The notes beneath the pieces are model-generated. The model worked only from the letters and a program-made list of their open reading frames with translations, searched no databases and had not been told where the DNA came from. A program made the position numbers and the translations under genes. Of a stretch of 64,000 bases of DNA, positions 24,028 to 34,886 are shown one piece after another. Origin of the DNA: Dermatophagoides farinae (Eukaryota; Arthropoda; Arachnida; Sarcoptiformes; Pyroglyphidae); the NCBI RefSeq assembly GCF_024713945.1, contig NC_134677.1:310001-374000 (forward strand), given 5' to 3'. The stretch's first letter is position 1. The number at the start of each line of letters is the position of its first letter.

Positions 24028-25329
24028 ATGCATTCCATCATTTTCATTATTATTACTGATTTATGTTTATTTTGTTTTTCATTTTATCCACACGTTTATG
24101 GCTCCCAGAATCAATCATCATCATTAATTAAAATCAATGAAAATGTTTCTGAAATTGTGGAAAATCAAAACGTTTCATCATCATCGGATAAACCGCCGAT
24201 AAAATTGTTCCATGCAACAAATGAATGGCGAGAAATTGGTGATGAAATTCTGCCCAAAGGACTACATGTTCGTATAAATTTGGAAACCGGTCGAAAAGAG
24301 GCTAAAATTTTAGATGATAACAATGCCGATGAAGTGGACATAAATTCACAGATAACAACCAAATATCAGATTGCAACAAAATCTTCGAAAGAAAAGATTA
24401 AATTAATGACCAATGATGAAGATCGATTCCTAAGAGATATTAACAAATTACAGATTGAGAAGAAACAAGATTCTGATGGAAAAACAATTAAATTCAAGAC
24501 TGTAAGAAATATCAGCGCTGAAAGTATCGAATCTGAAAGTGAAATTCTCAAATCTTTATTGTCACGATACAATCAAACGACGAATTTGGATGAAAAAATA
24601 TCCCTGTTAATCGACATTGAATATTTGGTGCATACAATCAATGTGGCTAAAGATTTCTATGATACCGATGGTTTCATCATTTTGATGAAAGATTTAAATC
24701 GGACAGATTTTAATCAATTAAAGATTGAAATTCTTGCCGTTTTCGGTGCAGCCATACAGGGTAACATGTATGTGAAGATGGCGTTGTCAAAACAACAAGA
24801 ATTTCTTACGAATATAATCTCATTTTTAGAAAATGTCGACAATTTAGATGTGGCTAGAAAATGTTTTTTCGTTATATCCACATATCTACGTAATTTTCCA
24901 TCCGAACAGAGCAAATTTTTCCACAAAAATGATGGCAAACAATTATTGAAAAAATTATTCAACATTGATCAACGTATTGCTGTTAAAATATCGGCATTTC
25001 TTTGCGATTTAAGTGAAGAAATTGAAAATCCAAATCCGAAAGAATCAGCTTTTTATGAAACCATCAAATATGACGATTATATTGATTCACAGATTTGTCA
25101 TGATATTGTTCATCTTTTGGCCGATGATGCTTTGATAGAAAAATCAGATGTTATTTTACTTCTCGAATCGATTCAAGGTTTGATTCCACGATGTCGAAAT
25201 GAATTCAATTCATATGATCGAAATTCATTCGTGAAAATTTTAGATAAATCAAATTTTTCCAACAATGAATTCATTATTGAAACAATGGAAAATTTATTGA
25301 AATCATTAACATTAAAAGATGAATTATGA
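24028..25329 (+). CDS. SIL1: Nucleotide exchange factor SIL1 (ER BiP cochaperone)
   Basis: Single exon, 433 aa. The ATG at 24028 opens a hydrophobic signal peptide (IIFIIITDLCLFCFSF). The segment FHATNEWREIGDEILPKGLH followed by VRINLETGRKEAKIL is the SIL1 signature (family pattern F.PT.EWQ....PAG.HVR.NL.TG..EAKL). The remaining ~270 residues are helical Armadillo-type repeats, for example LKIEILAVFGAAIQGN. SIL1 releases ADP from BiP/HSPA5 in the ER lumen. The C-terminus lacks an obvious KDEL-type signal (it ends LKSLTLKDEL, which contains the four residues KDEL at the very end and therefore does look like a retrieval signal). Its stop lies 60 bp from the convergent WDR54 stop. Confidence 0.9.
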   Translation: MHSIIFIIITDLCLFCFSFYPHVYGSQNQSSSLIKINENVSEIVENQNVSSSSDKPPIKLFHATNEWREIGDEILPKGLHVRINLETGRKEAKILDDNNADEVDINSQITTKYQIATKSSKEKIKLMTNDEDRFLRDINKLQIEKKQDSDGKTIKFKTVRNISAESIESESEILKSLLSRYNQTTNLDEKISLLIDIEYLVHTINVAKDFYDTDGFIILMKDLNRTDFNQLKIEILAVFGAAIQGNMYVKMALSKQQEFLTNIISFLENVDNLDVARKCFFVISTYLRNFPSEQSKFFHKNDGKQLLKKLFNIDQRIAVKISAFLCDLSEEIENPNPKESAFYETIKYDDYIDSQICHDIVHLLADDALIEKSDVILLLESIQGLIPRCRNEFNSYDRNSFVKILDKSNFSNNEFIIETMENLLKSLTLKDEL

Positions 25330-25388
25330 TATTATGTGATTTGTTTTGTGATATTTTTCTAATTCAAATAATTAAATATGATTATTAT

Positions 25389-26686
25389 TCAATTGCTTAT
25401 TTTGAAAATTTTTATCTGATTCGATTCGAATGTCGAAATTGCTAAAAATGAACCATTTGGATTCAAGAATTTCGTGCCAAAAATCATTTCATTTGGAGCA
25501 ATAAATTGTTGAAGAAATTCAGCCTGTTAATCATCAAATGATTATTTATTTTATCCAAACAAATATCAGCCATTATAACTTACTCTAAATTCATTTTCAT
25601 TGATTTGTTCCAAACGAAATAATCGGGCATAACTATCTTCAGAACCTGAAATCAGCTGTAAATAAAACAACAAAAGATAAATCAGATGATTGATGATTGA
25701 TCAAACAATCGATACATACATAACCAATGTTTGTGGCGACATCCATACTTGTCACACATTTGATATGTGCCTGAATTTCTCCAAGTAATTGGCCATCTTT
25801 GATATTAACGATTTGTATCTGACCAGAAACGGTGCCGATTAGCAAAAGATTTTTATAAACTTGAATACAAGTCAATTTTGTGCTACAATTGTCAACAAAC
25901 GAAATGTATAAACAGTGAAAACAGAAAAAAAAACATACTTGGGATGAATATTGAATGCAGTGATTCTTGTTAATGACAAATTTTTTTCATTCAATTTCCA
26001 AATTGTAATTTTTGCTAAATTTTCAAATAAAGCAAATTGCGATTGACCAATCGAAATGAATTTATCAATCTGAGATGTAGTACTGGATTTTAAATCTTGA
26101 TGAAATTCTTTTTCAACAAAACAATTGCTGCTGTTGATTGCAAACATTCGTATTCGATTCTGTGTTACAAAACAGAAAACATCTTTGCTTATCCTTTCTA
26201 TTGAATTGATTGCCAGCAAATCTTTTGTATCCACATCGTTAATATTATGATCAAACAACAATGTACAGCCTGAATCTGTCGAATAAATCTTGATGAAGAG
26301 AAAAATCGTTCATCAATAATCAATCAATTTTTCGATAAACTAACCTTTAATGTTTTCGATGATAATGAAATCAAATAAATTTTATCCTGTAATCTTAACA
26401 ATCGAATCTATTTAAAAATAAATTAATCTACAATTTCAATAATAAAAATCAATTTCAATCGCTAACTAACCATCTGAAGTGTATTGAATTTACCATTATT
26501 CGATAAATCAATCATTGATGATTCAATAACGTTTGCACCATTATCAATCGAAATTACGGACATTTTTCGATCATCATGTACGGCTAATTTGGTGTTTTTA
26601 TCATCTTTACTTGATTCAATGGACAAATTATCGAAACAAGCAGATGTTGTTAATCGTATTATGATTGGATTCAATTGAGAATACAT
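25389..26686 (-). CDS. WDR54: WD repeat-containing protein 54-like
   Basis: Six minus-strand exons: 26686-26471, 26407-26345, 26288-25939, 25882-25720, 25655-25584, 25523-25389 (999 nt, 332 aa; human WDR54 334). The C-terminal half aligns well in memory with WDR54: LLLIGTVSGQIQIVNIKDGQ, EIQAHIKCVTSMDVATNIGY, LISGSEDSYARLF, then a terminal block FGTKFLNPNGSFLAISTFES. The N-terminal half is strongly diverged and has no clean GH-WD repeats. Human WDR54 has been linked to receptor signalling, but its molecular function is not settled. Cytoplasmic beta-propeller is the safe call. Confidence 0.75.
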
Positions 26687-27144
26687 TTTTTCTTCAAATC
26701 AATATTGATTGATTGATTGATTGATTGATTTTATAATCACCGTTTGAACCAATGAATTATGATGATGATAATAATGAAAAAAAATGTTTTTGTTGTTCCA
26801 AATGCACACCAAATGGTTTCCAAAGTAACCAAGTAATATTCCACTAGGTAGTAGTGCACGCATCAAACGAAGAATTGTTCAATTCAATTTAATGATTTAG
26901 TTCATGGTTTTCGATAATTATAACGACAATAAATAAAATAAACTATATATTTCAAATTAATGATTATCACGTTAATATCCAATTGAAGAAAAGAAATCAT
27001 TAATCGTTAATGTTTTTACTATTTTTGGATTTTGTTGTCGTTGTTGTCAACCAACTTAATAGATAGCCATGAAGAATGAATGTTCGATTCAAGTGACATT
27101 TTATATTTCGATTTCAATAAATTCTATCCATGAATTGAAACACA
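26687..27144. promoter_or_regulatory. Divergent spacer between WDR54 and PDE
   Basis: 458 bp between divergent starts, with a GATT run at 26703-26730. No specific regulatory motif is identifiable by eye. Confidence 0.4.
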
Positions 27145-30100
27145 ATGACCAATATTGATGAAAATCAAGTTCGAAAATATTTGAATGAAAATTACAATTT
27201 TAGCCGTGATTGGTTTATTGAAAATGCTAACGGTGACATTATTCGTGAATGGTTCAATTGTCGAAAAAAATCCAGCAATATTTCCGAAAAAGATGAACAA
27301 ACAAATAATGGTAATCGATGGCTTATGAAAAATTTATCAATTCTTTCGAATCAATTATCAACATCGAACACAAGTGAACAACAAGATCAAAATTCAATCA
27401 CAAAAGAATTACTTGATAATATTTTGGATAGAAATTTTCGAAAATCAGGTGATTTTCAATTCCATTCCAAACCATTGTATAAATGTTCTGTTGTTTTTTT
27501 TGCAGCTAATTCGGAAAAAATTCGTGTAACAACAAGTGAAAAACGACGAAAACTTGTTGGATTATCGGAAGAACAACTTTTGGTGGAATTAATTATTGAT
27601 ATCATCAATGAATTGGATGTGGATATTTTATGTCATAAAATATTGACAAATGTTTCCGTATTGATCAATTGTGATCGTGCATCATTGTTTCTGGCTAAAG
27701 GAAATCGTAAAAATCGTTATTTGGTTGCAAAATTATTTGATGTCACACCTGATTCTCAACTACAAGACGCCTTGGTTGTTTCTGACAATAATAATTATAA
27801 TAATAATAATAACAACAGTGGTGGTCGTCCAAAAGTCCCACCTATTCCATTTGGTATGAATTTGAAATTTGATTTACTCCACGTCTAATTTTTTTCTGTT
27901 CTCAATAGGAACTGGAATCGTTGGACATGTTGCAAAGACAAAGGAAAGTGTCAACATTAAGAATGTCTATCAAGATTCACGTTTTCATAAAGAAATTGAT
28001 ATTCGAACTGGTTATCATACAAAATCTTTGGTAAATCAATTGTGAAATGACAATGTTATAAATTTACAATGTTTCACATTTACCTAATCTAGATCTGTCA
28101 ACCAATTGTCAATTCAAGTGGTGATGTAATTGGTGTTGCAGAATGTGTCAATAAACTTTCCGATGAATCTTGTTTTACTGAAAATGATGAAAAGGTAAAG
28201 TTCACTGTCTGTGTATTGATTTCATTTTATTTTATGATTCGTTTTTTGCAGATTTTTCGAAAATATCTGACATTTTGTGGATTTAGCATACAGAATGCAC
28301 AACTTTTTCAGCTATCAATTCTTGAATACAAACGTTATCAGGTAATGAAATGTAAAATTTCATTGTAAATTTATATATCTTCTCTTTCTTTTTTCAATTA
28401 AGCTATTGTTGAACATTGCAAAAGTTATATTCGAAGATACAACCAATTTAGAAACAATGGTCAAGAAAATTATAGAAAAAACCAAAACACTTCTTGATAT
28501 AGATAAATGTCGTGTCTATATCATGTCTAGGCAACAAATCTCGGACGATCATAATAATGAAATAAAGGTGAATATGGATTTAAAAAATGAAAAAAACTAA
28601 TTAAAATTTTTCAATTAGAATATGTTTGAAGCCATTTTTGAATTGGATAGTGATACTAATCAAGTCGAATTGATTAGGTATGTGAAAAAATTCATTTTAT
28701 CAATTTTAATCAAAAATTTTTTTTTCTGAATAGAATTGAAGAAAATGACAACGGATCGGATGTTCCATCATATTACGCTCAACAGGCAGCTGTTAATAGA
28801 AAAGTATGTTTTATTCCATTTATTCCATTCTTTTTATTCATTTTAATCCAATCAATTCAATAGACTTTGAATTCTGATGAATTATTATTATTGGAACCAG
28901 TGGTTGACAGTGTAAATATAGTTTTTATAGGTTTCAAGCGAAAACTTTTTTTTTAAAAAAAACCGGACTATCGTTTATTTTTCTCTGGAAAACAGAATCT
29001 CTCCATCTTATCGGTACCGATTTTCAACAATGAAAACAAACTTTTAGGCATAGCTCAATTGATCAAAACAGAATCAAAAGTATTCACTGATGCTGAAACT
29101 GGTGTTATCGAAGCATTTTCCATATTTTGTGGTTTAGGTTTACAAAGTTGTTTAATTTATGAGGAGGCAATCAAATTGAATGCACAACAACAAATTTCAT
29201 TGGAAATATTAGCCTATCATGCATCGGCCAATGAAGAAGAGGCCACATTATTCATGGTATGTGTGTGTGTGTGCATTGTTTATTTATGTGATTCGAAAAT
29301 AATAATTTACATTTTTAATCTCCAGAATAATAAAATTCCATTGGTAAATGTTTATCATTTGGATAGTTTTGATTTTGATGATATCGAAATGAATGATGAT
29401 GAAACCGTTGCTGCATTTATTCGAATTTTTATGGAATTAAATTTTTTGGAAACATTCAAAATATCTTATAAAGTACTTTGCCGATGGATATTGACTGTAA
29501 GAAAAAATTATCGTCGCGTCATCTATCATAATTGGCGTCATGCATTGAATGTGGCACAAACAATGTTTGTCATCATTGAGGTAATTTTTTTTTTGCCAAG
29601 TACAGAAGGATTTTTATTTACAGGAAAAATTTCCAAAATTCATAATGATAGAAATGCAAATTGAAAGAAATTCTCAACCAAAAAGAACGATTTGCATTGA
29701 TTGTTGCTTCAATTTGTCATGATCTGGATCATCGTGGTTTGAATAATTCATTTCAAGCAAAGTAAGGCATAGATAAAATTTTTTTTTTTTTAGTTATTAA
29801 TTTTAAATTTTTTTTTTATTTCGTAGAACAAGTCATCCATTGACAAAAATTTATAGCACTAGTTATATGGAAAATCATCATTTCAATTGTACAATGTTGA
29901 TTTTAAATTTAGAGGTATGAACAGAAAACATTGTTTGGTTTTTCTAATGAATTTCTTTTTTTTTTATTATCCAAAAGGGTAATAATATTTTGGAAAACGT
30001 CAGCAGCACTGATCGAGAAGAAATTATCAAAATAATAGAACAATGCATATTATCCACTGATTTGGCTGAATATATTCGGTAATTGAGTTGTGGTGATGGT

Positions 30101-30656
30101 CAAAAAACAATTAATCCTTATTCATATTAAATTGTAGGAAAAACAAAAAATTTGCCGATCTTATTCAATCAGCCAAAATGGATTTGAATGATTTGAAAAA
30201 TAAAGAACTTTTACGTGATATGCTTATGACAGCTTGTGACTTGTCAGCCATCTGTAAACCGTGGCCTATTCAAAAACGAATCGCTAGTCTTGTTGCCGAT
30301 GAATTCTATCTACAAGGTGATCTTGAAACTCGTCTAAATCTAAATCCATTACCCATAATGGATCGTAAACAGAAAGCCAATTTACCACAAGGGTAATATT
30401 TTTTGCACAATTTTAATTAATTGAACTAATTCATCAGTTTATTTTGCAGACAAGTTGGTTTCATCGACAATATCTGTCTTCCACTATATCAAGTTAGTTT
30501 TATTCAATTGTTTTATCTGAAAACTTTGGACAAAAAAATGAAATTTCTCTTTAGATTTTATCAGAATTCCGTCCGAGATTGAAACCACTTTATGATGGTT
30601 GCCTAGCTAATCGTAAAATGTGGCAAGAATTGATGAATGAAAATGGCATCAATTAG
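27145..30656 (+). CDS. GAF-domain cyclic nucleotide phosphodiesterase, PDE5/6/11 clade (PDE5-like)
   Basis: Sixteen exons: 27145-27853, 27909-28030, 28093-28194, 28252-28341, 28403-28567, 28619-28677, 28734-28803, 28864-28911, 28996-29256, 29326-29580, 29652-29761, 29827-29914, 29978-30078, 30138-30392, 30450-30492, 30555-30656 (2580 nt, 859 aa). The N-terminus [20 protein letters not shown] matches the family leader. GAF-A contains [16 protein letters not shown] and NKLSD; GAF-B follows. Catalytic metal ligands are present: [24 protein letters not shown] and [18 protein letters not shown]. The invariant Gln of the nucleotide pocket is in [13 protein letters not shown]. Similarity to PDE5 ([17 protein letters not shown]) suggests cGMP hydrolysis with allosteric cGMP at GAF-A; specificity is inferred. 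Its stop overlaps the 5-oxoprolinase 3' end. Confidence 0.9.
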
Positions 30657-33600
30657 ATGAAATTGTTGAGCAATCACCAAATCCGCCACCACCTGGAGTT
30701 TCTAAATGAAACACATCTCCTTCATTCACTTTGATAGTATTTTTAGCGCCCAAATTGACGATAGTTCCATCGCGTTTTTGGAGTAAATTTTTACCACGTT
30801 TGCCATTTTTGCCACCTGAAAAATTTTCAAACAAAAAATCACTAATATTGCTGAAAATTTCGATTTATTAAAATTTACCTTTGATTCCATATGGACTAAA
30901 AACTCGTCGTTCAGTCAGCACGGAAAGTGTTAATTTTTTTCGAAACAAAAGTTCACGAATAATTCCATTTCCACCCGAATTCAAACCTGTTCCTCCAGTA
31001 TTATAATTGATAGTAAATGTTTTCAAAATTACTGGATAACGTTTTTCAAGAATTTCTACATCAGTCATTCTTGTATTGGTCATATGAGAATGGACACCAC
31101 TTCTTCCCACACAATTAGCCGTAGCACCTGCACCACCGGCAACTGTTTCATAATAAGAGATATTCGAATCACCAAATGTTATATTGTTCATACATCCTTG
31201 TGATGCGGCACAAACATCGAAAGCTTTGAAAATAACATCTGTTATTCTTTGGGAAGTCAATACATTACCACCAACTACAGCTGAATCTAAGCCCGGAGAT
31301 ATTAGCGAATGTTTTGGAAAGATAATCTTGATTGCCGATAAGATTCCATGATTCAATGGTATATTATGACCAATCATACATCGCAAACAATAAATAACAG
31401 CCGAATATGTAATTGATTCGGGAGCATTCCAATTTCCATGTACTTGTTGACTGGTTCCAGTGAAATCGAAAATACTTTCACCGGTTTTCGAGTTGATTTT
31501 AATTTTTAATTCAATAATCGAACCATCATCCATCATATCGTTGGCAATGAGTACATTTGTATTTTTTTCGATAGCAATTTTTTTCATTAAATCTCTTACT
31601 TCTAATTCAGCATTCTGTTGTATATGATGCATATAAGCCAATACCACTTTCAACCCATACATATCGATCAATTCATTAACCAATTTCAATCCTTTGTTAT
31701 TGGCAGCTATTTGAGCTTTCAAATCGCTTATATTATCATTCAATGCTCGAGTTCCACTACAACCAGGAAATTCTTTAGGTTTCATTAGCTGAGCAATTAG
31801 TGCCTCTTCTTGAAAGATGTTTTTTGAAACCAATTTGAATGATTTAAATTGTGCTCCTTCTTCAGTCAAGTGTGTAGAATTCGATGGCATTGAACCGGGT
31901 GTTAGACCTCCGATATCAGCATGATGACCTCGACTTGCTAGAAAAAATAACGGTTTCGTTTCATTATGAAATACTGGAGTGACCACCGTTAAATCGGGTA
32001 AATGTGTGCCACCTTCAGATGGATGATTGGTGAGGTAAACATCTCCTGGATTCATATCTTCAATATTTTCATACAAATATTCCACAACTTTACCCATAGA
32101 ACCAAGATGAACAGGTATATGTGGAGCATTTGAAACTAGATAACCTTTTGCACTGAATATTGCACAAGAAAAATCCAACCGTTCTTTGATATTCGTAGAA
32201 ATGGCAGTATGTTTCAAAGCCGAACCCATTTGTTCGGCTATTCCCATAAAGATATGGGAAAATAAACTTAGATAAATCGGATCAAGCTCTGTTGTCAATG
32301 AAAGTGATGAATCGGTTTTTACATTGATAAGAATATTATTTTGTTTCGTAACTTGAGCATCACATAATGGTTCAATAAGAATTGTACTATTTGATTCAAT
32401 TATAATGGCCGGTCCATTGATGCAATTACCGTATTTGAGATCATCAAAACGATAAATCGGTGTATCTTGATAGCCGATATTTTCAAAATAACATTTTGTT
32501 ATTGTAACTGGCTTCGGTAATTCTTTTATCATTTTCTGATCCTGTTTAATGGGCAAATATGTTTCATCAATAAATCCAATTGAACGGATACGAATATCAT
32601 CAATCAATATCAATCGATTTGGAATAACAAAACCAAATTCTCGTTCATATTGTTCAATAAATGCATCACGAAAATTGTCTTCAGTACATAAGACTATTTT
32701 GTTTTTGTCATCTTTACTAGTGACCATTAAAGAAAAATCAGTTTTTTCATATCTCAAATTGAGATACACTTCATATCGTATATGTTGTTGATTGAAACCT
32801 TTTTCCGTGAGAACATTTTCACATTTTTTTGTCAATTTTAATATTATGGAATTAATTTTTTCCAAATTTGATGATTGATATTCCATTGAACAAGGCATTG
32901 TTTCTTCATGAACGATATCGGCCAATGCTATACCATATGCTGATAGAATTCCTGTTTTTTTTTGTTTGTAAATGAAAAATTGGATTTTAAAACAACGGAA
33001 GGATTCATAAAGAGCATACATACCAGAGTATTTGTGAATAAATATCTTTTCAATTCCAAGAGATCGAGCTATTGCACAAGCATGTTGTCCACCAGCACCA
33101 CCAAAACAGGTTAAAACATGATTTTTTATATCATATCCTTTACCCTGTGTGATTGAACGAATTGGACGGCACATTGTTTCATTTGCGACCATAATGAAAC
33201 CTAATGCAATATCTTCGATTGTCATTTCTTTACGGCCATTGTTTCGGCAAAATTCATTGACTTTGGTGGATAAATTCGTGAATTCTTTGACCACGGCTTC
33301 AATGTCTAATCCTTGATTTTTGTCTGGTCCAAAAATTTTAGGAAAATGATCCGGTAACAATCTTCCAAGACAGAGATTGGCATCGGTAACCGATAGATAA
33401 CCATTGTTTCGATAGCAAATGGGTCCTGGATAAGATCCCGAGCTTTCTGGACCAACCACGAATAATCCATTACGGAAATATAGACGTGAACCTCCACCAG
33501 CTGCTACAGTGTGAATATCTAACTGTGGATATTGAATAATGACATCGGCAATTTTCGATTCAAATTTATGTTCCAATTTCCCATTATAACGGCTGACATC

Positions 33601-34543
33601 TGTTGATGTTCCACCCATATCGAATCCAATGATCGGTTTCTCTATGCCGATATCGTTAACGGTTGTCAGTGCATAACCAACCACACCTCCAGCCGGACCA
33701 CTTAATATTGATCGACAACCACTGAAATTCGATACATTAGTCAAGCCACCATCGGATTGCATGAATAATAATTTTTTCTGATCAAAATTTCCTTCGAAAT
33801 TGGCCATGAAACTGTCAATGTAAGCCTGGATATGAGGTGTGAGATAGGCATCGGTAATTGAAGTCATTCCTCTTGGTACATATCGTATCATTTTCATGAT
33901 TCTATGTGACAACGATACATGAGTGAAGCCAATTTCTTTGGCAATCTTTTCAACAATCAATTCATGTTCTGGATATAAATATGAATGTACAAAAGCTATT
34001 GCTAAACTTCGAATTCCAGATTCATAGATTTGTTTCAAATCTCGCCGGACATCATCCAAACAAACACGTTTTCAATATACCGATTTTTTCACCAGTAATA
34101 GCATCCACAAAAGGCATATTATTTCGGGTAATCTCACATTGTTCATTGAACATTATGATTCTTTCATCTACTTCGACAACTTTTTCATAGAGAAGAAATG
34201 GATCAGCAAGATCAAGTTCGAAAATATTTTCACGATTTTGATAGCCAATTTGGAATATATCACGAAATCCTTTCGTCAAAACAATGGCTACTCTTTCACC
34301 TTTATGTTCGAGTAAAGCATTTGTGGCCACTGTGGTTCCCATACGAATCGAATCGATATTATCATGTTGGTCGACGGATTGATTGTTGTATTGTTTCAAG
34401 ATTCGTTTGATTGCTTCAAATGGAGCGTCTCTATATTGACTAGGATTTGAGCTCAATAATTTCAATGTAACAATTCGTTTATCTGGACCGATGGCAAAAA
34501 CATCGGTAAATGTACCACCACGATCGATAGCTATACGAAACAT
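30649..34543 (-). CDS. OPLAH: 5-oxoprolinase (ATP-hydrolysing), with a one-base frameshift
   Basis: Minus-strand exons 34543-33024, 32951-30879, 30815-30649. The N-terminus FRIAIDRGGTFTDVFAIGPD is the hydantoinase A/oxoprolinase nucleotide-binding start. Further on are IIGFDMGGTSTDVSRYNG, AAGGGSRLYFRNGLF, and FGGAGGQHACAIARSLGIE. The hydantoinase B half follows (NHPSEGGTHLPDLTVVTPVF, GLTPGSMPSNSTHL) and the protein ends with FHLETPGGGGFGD. It converts 5-oxoproline to glutamate in the gamma-glutamyl (glutathione) cycle, cytosolic, as a homodimer. Exon sum is 3760 nt, one base more than a multiple of three. The reading frame changes at a run of four T (plus strand) at 34069-34072. Removing one base gives 1252 aa (human 1288). 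The 72-nt intron 33023-32952 has no stop and keeps frame. Confidence 0.93.
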
Positions 34544-34886
34544 TTTTTTTGTTCTTTTTAAATTAATCACAATTCTATATTATAAGAAAAACAAAATATA
34601 AATTATGATTTAGACTTGATAGGATTTATTCGATTTCGAATACTTAGTTTGACATTTATTTGAAGGTGGTTGGTGTTTGTCTGGTGATAATTTTTTTCTT
34701 CTTTTAATCTTATCGCTTTTTGTACTCGGTGTTCAACTTTTCAAAATCGAATCTCGAAGAAAATTTCTAGGAAATTCGACAATCTTTTTGAATGGTATTT
34801 CCCCAGAAAATAAGAAAAAAAAACATGCAGCCAACCCAGCGGTCATCATCATAAGCTTTTAAGCTTTACATATATTTAATTGTTAA
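34544..34886. promoter_or_regulatory. Divergent OPLAH/IDE spacer
   Basis: 343 bp between divergent start codons; AT-rich. A 61-codon open frame here lacks an ATG start and shows no similarity. No specific site can be named. Confidence 0.4.

Noticed and set aside
34677-34862. 61-codon open frame between OPLAH and IDE with a hydrophobic start
   Set aside because: No ATG start, no similarity, and it lies in a short divergent promoter region.
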